Source: Polyrhizophydium stewartii
Lineage: Eukaryota > Chytridiomycota > Chytridiomycetes > Rhizophydiales
Direction: 5' to 3'
Assembly (NCBI GenBank): GCA_027604665.1
Contig: JADGIZ010000313.1
Coordinates: 1-16,271, forward strand
DNA length: 16,271 nucleotides
Shown here: positions 9,127 to 16,271 of the stretch, piece after piece
How the letters are laid out: each line of letters opens with the position of its first letter
How positions within the stretch are numbered: the stretch's first letter is position 1
Translations under genes and position numbers: made by a program
The notes under the pieces: generated by a model
Told to the model about the DNA's origin: nothing
What the model saw: the letters and a program-made list of their open reading frames with translations, nothing else
Databases searched by the model: none

Positions 9127-9521
9127 AATGTGGTCCGGAGTGCAGGCGGCGGGTGCGGCCGGTCGCTGCTGGGCGAGGCGGGGGGTCGGGAAGTCGTGGC
9201 GGCGGCCTGCGTGGCGGCGGCGCCTTTCCGTTGGCAAGAGCGGTTCGCCGGCTTGGCCAGCGGGCGACCTGGACCCGCGATCTTGGGTGGCTTGGATCGC
9301 ACAGATGGCAGGCGCTGGCACCACGACGCCCGGGTGCCCCAGGCGGTCGCCGGCTCGACTGCACGCGCGGGCAGGCATGCCGGCCCCCCCGCTGCCACGC
9401 ATGCATGTTCCTCGTCTGTGCATCGGATGTATTGTCGCCTGGGGGCAAGATATGGGATGTTTGGATGTGCATGTTGAGTAAACAGTGTGCCGGACGGCAG
9501 GGGCATCAAAAGCAGCCGCGT
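9127..9521. other. Intergenic region between R3 and R4
   Basis: This 395-bp stretch should contain the R4 3' end and the R3 promoter. On the minus strand an AATACA variant occurs at 9427-9432, about 90 nt beyond the R4 stop. No AATAAA, TATA box or small gene was recognised. Confidence 0.4.
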
Positions 9522-11560
9522 TCAACGCCGCGAGCCGCGCTCTTCTTCGTCGGTCTGGTCGAACGAGTACTGCGCATGGAAGCCGCTTGGCACCGCGCCG
9601 ATAATGAACTCGCGCGGCAACTGTGCTCGCAGCGCTGCGGCTTCTGCTGGCTGCTGTTGCTGCTGTTGCTGTTGCTGCTGCTGCTGCTGCGGCTGCTGCG
9701 GTTGAGACGACCGCAGAGATTGCCGGTACTGCGGCCCCGCCTGTTCCGCCGGAAACACCGACGCGTAGGACGGAGGAGGCGGTGCGGCGGCGGCGGCGGC
9801 AGCGGCAGCGACCACAGACGGATCAGCGAGCTCGTAGATGCTGTCGATACCAAGGAAGCCCGATGACTCGACCAAGCTCTTTTCGAGCTCAGCAAAGCGT
9901 ACCTGCTTCTTGAGCGTCAGCGCCTGCACGGGCGACTGCGGCGACTGCGGCGACTGCGGCGACTGCGGCGACTGCGGCGTTTGCGGAAACGGCGATGAGA
10001 GCGACAGGGGCCTCTCGGACGGAAACGACGTGAGCGGGATCAGCGACGCGCGCCTGTTGACGCCCTGGTGGCCGGCGCCGAATGGGCTGTTGCCGGCCTG
10101 CCCCGCGCCGGGCTGTGCATTGTCTGCCGACCGGTGATGATCGATGCTCGAGAACGTGGCCGAGACCGTGACGGCCGTGTCCGAGTCGAGCAGATGCTGG
10201 ATATACATAAACACAACGCAGTTGGCGATCCCGCGCATCGGGGACGCGATCGCCTCTGCGACAATGAACGCATAGCCGTTGGGCCCGCGCGTCAGGGCGG
10301 GGATGGTGCCGAGCGTCGTGGGCAGCCAGATGATGATGAACGCAAACGTGTACGCCTGCATGCGCCGCGTCAGGACAATGACGTACTTGCGCGTTGCGGC
10401 TGTCGATGCGGACAAGCGCGACTGGGCTGCGATGTGGTGCAGCCGCTTGATGTTGACCCAGGTCAGCATGTACGCCGTGACCTCGAAGAAGAACAGGGTC
10501 CACAGCGGCAGGCTGAAGAGCATTGCTTGCAGCCACGGATAGTCGCTGCTGATCCAGCACCACCTGCGCGCGTCGAAGGAGGCAGAGCCGCCACGGGTCA
10601 GCAATGGCGATGCAGGATCGATGTCTTTGTCAGCACCGGAAAACCCACAGGATCTCGTCGCCGACGGCTGATGCGCCGTTGGGCCTGATGACGAGCGCGA
10701 GGGCCCCCATGATCGTGCCGCCAAGAAAGCACAGGGTGATGAGCACGCCTTCGTACTCTTTGAGCGTGTACGTGCCGTTGCCAGTGAACACGATCGCGAG
10801 CATGTTGATGGCGATGACGGCGCTGAGAAAGACAGACGTCAGGTTGCCCGCCTGGATGAGAAAGACCTGGGAGCGGCACAGGTTCGAGTCGAGGCCTGAC
10901 TCGGGTCCGTTGCGCGCAAACACCTTGCCGACTGCGGAACCAATGTGCGTGTCAGCGCTTGTGCACAGGGCGAGTGAGCGGGCGAGGGTACGAGTGATTG
11001 TGGCCGAGGATCACCGCGATGCATTAGTGCGGTGTGCCAAAGTCAGGTGACGGCGGCGGGAGGAGATGGGATGACCACGGCTCGCGCGACAGGCGGCGGG
11101 AGGCACACACCCGTGCCCAAGATGTCGGCAAAGGTCATTGCGAGGATGTAGTGGCCGACCATGTTATTGAACAGCCGCGGGCGGGCCACAAAGTACTGCA
11201 GCGAGGACGGGGGGAGGGAGGCGACCAGCACGTGCGGGCGCACGGGTTGCCGGCGGTGGATTGCAAGGGTCGACCGACCACAGCCGTTGTGGCGTGCACC
11301 GGGGTCGGAGGAACGGTCGGACGGGGGTCAGCGGACGGGGCAGGGCGCGGAGCGCGCAAGCAGACGGACGGGGCTGCAGATGCCGGCGCGAAGTGCCGTG
11401 CCGCCCTGTTCGAACCAAGGCCGCGGCCGGAAGACTGCCGCTTGAAGGGACGCACCAGCAGCACCATCACCGTCCCGACAAACGACATTGTGCACGACAC
11501 GTAGGCGAGCCATACGGCCACGCCCAGCTGCTCGTCAGAGAGCTCCAGGGTAGAAGTCAT
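9522..11560 (-). CDS. Receptor R4: seven-TM, cAMP-receptor-like GPCR with polyQ tail
   Basis: Exons: 11456-11560, 11111-11195, 10649-10931, 9522-10563; 504 aa. Introns are 260, 179 and 85 nt, in phases 0, 1 and 2. ATG 11560 is the only plausible start: the frame upstream is open to about 11686 but has no ATG. Exon 1 is 12 nt longer than in the paralogs. Conserved: Cys82, LWCWI at 158-162, LTRRMQAYT before TM6, SPMRG in TM7. It is the most diverged core at the TM6 end: PTTLGTIPAL replaces the usual PSTLNR block. The tail has RRAS (328-331, a PKA-type site), six PQS/PQT triplets, KQVRF (377-381), LGIDSI (395-400), an Ala run then PPPPSY (PPxY at 421-424), a polyQ run (450-462), and HAQYSF followed by acidic residues near the end (487 onward). 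Ligand unknown. Confidence 0.85.
9651..9704 (-). repeat. CAG/CAA repeat encoding polyglutamine in R4
   Basis: A trinucleotide tract in the last exon giving 13 consecutive Gln (residues 450-462), preceded by two Gln-rich groups broken by proline. CAG and CAA are mixed, so the run is not a pure microsatellite. It lies in the cytoplasmic tail between the PPxY motif and the C-terminal aromatic/acidic motif. Confidence 0.9.
9930..9977 (-). repeat. 9-nt tandem repeat encoding PQS in R4
   Basis: Five near-perfect 9-nt units (plus strand ggcgactgc) in the last exon, encoding Pro-Gln-Ser triplets at about residues 354-369. Each carries a Ser-Pro step, a possible proline-directed kinase site. The tract lies just before the KQVRF motif. 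Confidence 0.85.
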
Positions 11561-11964
11561 TGCGCGCTGCCGCCGCTTGTGCTGCTGCTTCTGCTGCTGC
11601 GGCTGCGCCGCAGGCCGGTAGGGCTGGTGGAAGGGGCTGGATATTCGGTCCGGCTGGGTGTCGGTGGGAGGGGGCAAGCCGCCCAAAGGTGCGCCATCTC
11701 CAGCGAGTCACGGGTGGCGCGGCGACACAAGCAAGAGGAGGCGACGGCGGCCGTTATCGCCCCCTCCCCCCAGGGGTAAGGAGGCATTCATTGGCGGCGC
11801 TCGGCGGGCGGGCGCCGGTAGGCTCGTCGGCAAAGGGGCGGTTAACCCTGGGCGGCTGCCCCAGGGTGGGTCTCTATCAGGTGTCGTGGATCCCGTGGGC
11901 GGGAGCGGCTGGGCTCGCTGTCGGGCCGTATCGCGGAGTCGGAGAAGGGTGCACCCTCGCGCCT
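11561..11964. other. Intergenic region between R4 and R5
   Basis: This 404-bp stretch holds the R4 5' flank and the R5 3' flank. Immediately upstream of the R4 start, the minus strand is rich in CAG and AAG triplets (about 11566-11605), which would lie in the R4 5' UTR or promoter. A perfect 8-bp inverted repeat lies at 11845-11867. No AATAAA or TATA box was recognised. Confidence 0.45.
11845..11867. other. Inverted repeat, 8-bp stem and 7-base loop
   Basis: ACCCTGGG and CCCAGGGT flank a seven-base loop, making a perfect GC-rich hairpin about 100 nt beyond the R5 stop. It could be a 3' UTR structure of R5. In a GC-rich eukaryotic intergenic region it may equally be chance. Confidence 0.4.
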
Positions 11965-13986
11965 CTATCTGCGGCGCGGCTCCTGTGTGGACGAGGGTCT
12001 GGGCGATGGCGATGGCGACGGCGTCGGCGATGGCGATGGCTGCATCCGCGGGCGCTGCGAGATGCGCCGCGATACAGTGGTTGCACGCGCCGGGATCGTC
12101 AGCGACGGAAGCCGATGCCGCTCGCGCTCGCGCTGCTGCTGCTGCTGCTGGTGCTGCTGTTGCGGCCTTGCCGAGCCCTCGGACGAAGCCGAATCAGGCG
12201 CTGACTCGCACATTTCCGGCTCGAGGGCCAGCTGCGACGTCAATCCGGATTCGGCCAGGCGCGATATCGCGTCGATGTCAATATCGCTCGACGTGTCGCG
12301 ACGGTGGCGATGGAGGCTCGACCTCGTCGGCGAGTCGGCGACGGTGCTGGCAAACTGCACCCGCTTGACCGGCGGCACGAGCGACAGGGGCGATGCAGGC
12401 GTTGCGGGCGACGCGGGCGACATGGGCGGCATGGCACCTCCCCGCGCCTCGAGCTCGACCTCGTCCTGGAGCGACTCGAACCCGCGGCGCGAGGTCCTAT
12501 TCGCCTGTGCGGCCGCACAGGGCGCCAGCGTGCCGGCGAGCACGCTCGACTCGACGTCCGAAATGGTGTCGGATGCGTCGGCACCGCTCTTGGGGTCGAC
12601 GAGCCCCTGAATATACAAGAACACGATGCAGTTGATCATGCCGCGCAGCGGCGACACAAACGCGTGCGCGGCCGCCAGCCCAAACGACGTCTCGGCCGAG
12701 GCCATGTCGCTGATCCGGCTGAGCGTCGACGGCAGCCAGACAAGGACAAACGAGAGCGAGTACGCCTGCATGCGCCGCGTCATGATGCGGTTGTACTTGC
12801 GCAGCAGGAGGACCTCGGTGGTGATGCGGCTGCGCTCGACGCGGTCCTGCAGCCGCCGGATGCTTGCCCAGACAGACAAATATGCGATAATATCGAGCAG
12901 GAAGATGGTCCATAGGATCGCATAAAAGAGCCCGGCTTGGTATAGCGGGTATGCGGAGCTGATCCAGCACCACCTGCGCAAAGACAACGGGAGGAGGAGG
13001 TAGTCAGCACGGGCTGGCCGGGGTTGTGCGCGAACGGCCAACATCAGCGCACGCACAGGGTTCCCTCGCCGACCAGGTTGTGCTTGCCGTCTGGCTGGAT
13101 GACAAGCGGCGCGATGCCGAGGCCGATCGACACCGCGAGGCACCCGGCGACAATAACGGCCTCGAAGCGCTGGACAAAGTACATGCCCTCGCGGGCAAAG
13201 ACAATGAGCAGCATGTTGACGGCGATGACGAGGCTGATGAGCACCGAGAAGACGTTGCCGACTTGGATGAGCGCGGCCTGCAGCTGGCACAGCTGCGAGT
13301 CGGCGCCGGCGTCAGGCCCCGCGCGGCCAATGATCTTGGCGGCTGAGTTTGGAAGGCAAGGCGGTGTGGGGCAGGTGAGTGGGTATCAGCCGGCGGTGAG
13401 GCGGTGAGGCAGTGAGGCGGGGGACGGCGCGGCTTTGGGTCGCTCGCGCGCGGACGGCAAGCGCCAAGGCAGAGGACCGGGCGTCAAGCAACGGCAGCCG
13501 CCGCTGTGCGCGGGGGGCAGGGGGCGGCAACGGACGCCGGGAAGCGCCGCTGTGGCGACGAGGGCGGCGTGGCTTCACGCCAAGGCGACGCACCCGCGCT
13601 GATCAGGTCGGCGGCGGCCAGCGCCAGCACCAGGCGGCCGATGAGGCTGTCGAACCACTTGGGGCGGGCAGCCCATGCCTGTCCACGCGCACGCAGGCGG
13701 GCCGACAAGACGTGGGGGGGGGGGCGTTGAGCGTGGTCCACCGGCCAAACGCGGCGGTCCGAGTGCGGGCGGGAGGCGGACCGTCAGCAGGCTTGCGGCA
13801 ATGCCACGCCATCGGGGCCGCCGGCGCGCGGGGCCTGCGGTCGAGCAGGGCGGGCGCAGGCGGCAGATGCGCTGCGGCTCCCGCCCCACGCACCAGCACG
13901 AGGACGCCGACGCCGACGAACGAGAGGACCGAAGACGTGAGCACGAGCACTGTCGTGATCGCCTGCTGGCTCGGGCTCAGCGGCAT
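11965..13986 (-). CDS. Receptor R5: seven-TM, cAMP-receptor-like GPCR with basic Ser/Pro tail
   Basis: Exons: 13894-13986, 13594-13678, 13057-13342, 11965-12973; 490 aa with a TAG stop. Introns are 215, 251 and 83 nt, in phases 0, 1 and 2, all with GTGCGT donors. The start MPLSPSQ is set by alignment with R1 and R2; an in-frame ATG at 14070 would add 28 residues. Conserved: Cys78, LWCWI at 155-159, RKYNRIMTRRMQAYS before TM6, SPLRGMINC in TM7, DTISDVES after TM7. The tail carries KRVQF (358-362, RVxF-type), a variant IDIDAI (386-391), a Gln run (426-435), RRIS (457-460, PKA-type) and a closing Pro-Ser repeat with basic end. It lacks the PPxY and ARFSF motifs found in R4 and R6. Probably a plasma-membrane receptor; ligand unknown. 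Confidence 0.86.
11992..12039 (-). repeat. Pro-Ser coding repeat at the R5 C-terminus
   Basis: Hexanucleotide-like units (plus strand ggcgat/ggcgac) encode an alternating Pro-Ser/Pro-Thr run at residues 467-482, close to the stop. It is low-complexity and probably disordered. Confidence 0.8.
12133..12162 (-). repeat. CAG repeat encoding a Gln run in R5
   Basis: Ten codons encode QQQHQQQQQQ at residues 426-435, in the R5 cytoplasmic tail. A charged Arg/Glu stretch follows. Confidence 0.85.
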
Positions 13987-14329
13987 GAGGGGCTGCGGAG
14001 GAAAGTGCGGGATTGACTGCCGCGTGACCCCTTTCAAGCGGGGCAGTGTTTTCAGGCAGGTCAACGTCATTGAGTGCCGATGTTAGGCCCAAGCGGCTTT
14101 CCGATCACTGGCGACCGTGGCTGCCGGCGCTTGTTTGTGGGACTGGGGCGGGGCTGTGGCCGAGGCACAGGCGCAGGCGATGTCTCCTCGATGCACCACC
14201 AGCTCTGCAACTCCACAGCCCCAAGGGCGTCGATCCAGGGCTGGCTGGCTGGGGCCACCGGGAGGAGAGAGGGGCTGCCCGTCACCGAGACATGTGTTCA
14301 TTCGAGCTTGTCCTGAGCCATACGGGCCG
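13987..14329. other. Intergenic region between R5 and R6
   Basis: This 343-bp stretch is the shortest gap in the array. It should hold the R6 3' end and the R5 promoter. A minus-strand TGACGT hexamer lies at about 14063-14068, some 80 bp upstream of the R5 start and next to an upstream in-frame ATG. It is a single CREB/ATF-type half-site and may be chance. No AATAAA or TATA box was seen. Confidence 0.4.
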
Positions 14330-16271
14330 TCACCACGCCGGCGGCGGCGCCCATCTCCCGCCCGGGGTCAGCAGCTCCTCCTCGCGGCTCTCGAACGAGA
14401 AGCGTGCATGGCCGTTGTCGGCGTCGTGCTGCGGAGCCTCAATCGGGGTCAGCTCTCGAGTCGGCTGGTGCGGCGGCGACGGCTGCCGGGCGGCGTCCCG
14501 AGGAGCGGGCCGTGCGATGAACGGCGAAGCAGGCGGTGGTGCGTCCGATGGCAGATTAGCCAGAGGCAGGCGGTCAATGGCCGGCGGAGGCGGGTGCTGA
14601 TCACGCTGACCGTCGTGCTGGTCGTGGCGGACCCGCTGATCGTGCTCGCGGCGCTGGTCCTGCCGCTGTCGCTGGGGCTGCTGGAAGTGCTGCAGCGTTG
14701 GCGGGGCAGGCGTCGGAGGCCGGTTCTGCCGCGGAGCTGGCGTGGCAGGTCGGTTGTATCGCGGCGGCGGCGCCGGCGTCGGCATTGGTGGCGGCGATGG
14801 AAGCGGCGGCGGCGACGGTGAGAGCGGCGGCGGCGGCGGGGAAGGCGACGTCGGCGATGGATGGGCTCCGGGAACAGCATAGCTCGCCTGAGGGGGCAGC
14901 TCCAGCGGCAACTGAGGGTGCCTGGGGCCGAGCGGCCGGATGGTTGCGATTGGATGCAGTGCGTGGCGAGCTGTGCGCCGCTGCTCCATGTACTGCCGGT
15001 GGTAATACAAATATAGCTCATAGTACATCTGCTGCTGCATCTGCGCGTGCATCTGCTGAAGCTGGTAGGGCGGCATGGCCGGGTAGGCCGGCGGCGCTGG
15101 ACTCGCAGTATACAGAGGCGGTACAGGCGGCACGGGCGAGTTTGGTTGAAGGGGCCGAGTGGACGGATTCGGAGGCACTGGTCTCGACGGAGCGGATGGA
15201 TGGTGGGCCGCCATCATGCAGATTGTGTCGATGCCCATACCCGGGACGCTCTCTGTGCCGACCTGCGACCGCTCGCCGAGATGCAGCTGGCCGTCGGCAT
15301 GCTGGCTTGCGGCTGATGGCTCGCGCGATCTGCCCGCTCGCACGGCCGCTGGCGCGGGCAGCGGGACCAGCGGCGATGCGAGGGGGCTTGCCCAGCTTGA
15401 CCCAGCCGAGTTTGGCGGTGACTCGAGCAGCACATGCTGCGACTCTGGATGCGCGTTTGGGGTGCGCGGGCCGCTCTCTGTGTCGAGCCGTGCGTCGATC
15501 ACGAGCTGGGTGTACAGGAACGCCATGCAGTTGACGAAGCCGCGCAGCGGCGACATGATGGCGTGCGCGACTGTGAGCGGGTAGACGTTCTGGCCCCAGA
15601 AGAGCGACAGGATGCGGTTGAGCGACTGCGGCGTCCACACAAGCAGGAACGCCAGCGTGTACGCCAGCATGCGGCGCGACATGATGGCGTTGACCTTGTG
15701 CATCGACAGGTGGGAAGGCCATGCGCGCATGTGCTGCGTGCTCTTTGCCAGCCGGCGCAGGCTGGACCAGGTCAGCACATAGGCGATGACCTCGAACGCA
15801 AAGATGACCCAGAGCCAGCCGACAAAGAGCGAGATCTGGTAGCTGCGGTACGACGAGCTGATCCAGCACCATCTGAGTAGCGCGGCGTCAATGGGCGAGC
15901 GTGTCAGCAGTCGCAATCGGCAGCAACTCAGCCGGCACTGATTACCGACGCACAGGTCGCTGCCGCCGATCAGGTTGTATGTGCCCTCAGGCTTGATGAG
16001 AAACAGCGCAGCCGTGATGGGGACCGGCAACGCAAAGCAGACGGCGATGATCATGGGCATGTGGCTCTGCAGCACATGCACGCTGCCGCCGACAAAGACG
16101 ATGAAGAGCATGTTCACGGCAATGACGAGGCTGAGAAACATGGACGCCAGGTTGCTGTACTGGATCATTGCGCCTTGAGCCTGGCAGAGCGCCGACCAGG
16201 TGCCTGCCTCTGGCCCCGCGCGGCTGACGACCTTGGCGGCTGTGGAGGCGAGGCGGAGATGCGGGCGGGAC
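14330..16271 (-). CDS. Receptor R6: seven-TM, cAMP-receptor-like GPCR, 5'-truncated by window edge, very long Pro-rich tail
   Basis: Two exons are visible: 15954-16239 (equivalent to exon 3 of the paralogs) and 14330-15872, giving 608 residues. About 60 N-terminal residues (exons 1-2, TM1-TM2) lie beyond the window, and 16240-16271 is the 3' part of intron 2. The 81-nt phase 2 intron 3 (15873-15953) has a GTGCGT donor; it is stop-free and in frame. Visible numbering: loop Cys near 18, LWCWI at 95-99, HKVNAIMSRRMLAYT before TM6 (the most diverged form of that block), SPLRGFVNC in TM7. The tail is about 385 residues: MGIDTI (307-312) without an RVxF motif, PPLY, PPAY and PPRY (PPxY patterns), a Gln/Tyr-rich stretch, long proline runs, a Gln/Arg/His-rich block, and ARFSF followed by acidic residues (584 onward). 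It is the most 5' gene of the array seen here; more copies may lie beyond. Confidence 0.83.
   Translation of the reverse strand, partial: SRPHLRLASTAAKVVSRAGPEAGTWSALCQAQGAMIQYSNLASMFLSLVIAVNMLFIVFVGGSVHVLQSHMPMIIAVCFALPVPITAALFLIKPEGTYNLIGGSDLCVGNQCRLSCCRLRLLTRSPIDAALLRWCWISSSYRSYQISLFVGWLWVIFAFEVIAYVLTWSSLRRLAKSTQHMRAWPSHLSMHKVNAIMSRRMLAYTLAFLLVWTPQSLNRILSLFWGQNVYPLTVAHAIMSPLRGFVNCMAFLYTQLVIDARLDTESGPRTPNAHPESQHVLLESPPNSAGSSWASPLASPLVPLPAPAAVRAGRSREPSAASQHADGQLHLGERSQVGTESVPGMGIDTICMMAAHHPSAPSRPVPPNPSTRPLQPNSPVPPVPPLYTASPAPPAYPAMPPYQLQQMHAQMQQQMYYELYLYYHRQYMEQRRTARHALHPIATIRPLGPRHPQLPLELPPQASYAVPGAHPSPTSPSPPPPPLSPSPPPLPSPPPMPTPAPPPRYNRPATPAPRQNRPPTPAPPTLQHFQQPQRQRQDQRREHDQRVRHDQHDGQRDQHPPPPAIDRLPLANLPSDAPPPASPFIARPAPRDAARQPSPPHQPTRELTPIEAPQHDADNGHARFSFESREEELLTPGGRWAPPPAW

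Noticed and set aside
14063..14068. TGACGT hexamer upstream of R5, possible cAMP-response element
   Set aside because: Single half-site with no matching copies noticed at the same place upstream of the other receptors.
14330..16168. R6 as a single uninterrupted exon
   Set aside because: The frame is open throughout, but the 81-nt segment 15873-15953 matches the conserved intron 3 position, phase and splice sites of the five paralogs.

Overview
The window looks like nuclear DNA of a GC-rich fungus, most probably a zoosporic (chytrid-type) fungus. The evidence is short spliceosomal introns in every receptor gene, an F-box-like/ankyrin gene with 28-residue repeats of a kind I associate with chytrids, and receptors resembling the slime-mould cyclic-AMP-receptor (class E) family. 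No prokaryotic features are visible. The lineage call is inference; no species can be proved from this window.

Layout: (1) 1-242, non-coding, with two copies of a 38-bp repeat flanking an (AC)11 microsatellite. (2) 243-1786, minus strand, a coiled-coil/F-box-like/ankyrin gene broken by one missing base near 1080. (3) 1787-2946, mostly non-coding, with a probable degenerate non-LTR retrotransposon end (2314-2572, plus strand) and a third copy of the dispersed repeat just beyond the first receptor gene. (4) 2947-16271, minus strand, six head-to-tail paralogous seven-transmembrane receptor genes, called R1 to R6 here from left to right. The array is transcribed right to left, so R6 is the most upstream and is cut off at its 5' end by the window edge.

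The receptor gene models were built by hand by aligning the six copies. R1-R5 each have four exons. The introns lie at the same three protein positions, in phases 0, 1 and 2, and exons 1-3 have nearly invariant lengths (93, 85 and 286 nt, with small multiple-of-three changes). All spliced lengths give uninterrupted frames: R1 377 aa, R2 480 aa, R3 492 aa, R4 504 aa, R5 490 aa, R6 at least 608 aa. The gaps between genes are 343-409 bp. The seven-helix core is conserved. The C-terminal tails differ in length and in low-complexity sequence, yet they share short linear motifs: an RVxF-type PP1-docking motif followed by a GIDTI-like block (R2-R5; only the GIDTI block in R6), PPxY motifs (R3, R4, R6), and a C-terminal ARFSF-plus-acidic motif (R2, R4, R6).

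The main point of interest is this receptor array: a recently expanded family of chemosensory-type GPCRs with a constant core and modular tails. Ligands, G-protein partners and expression cannot be read from the sequence.
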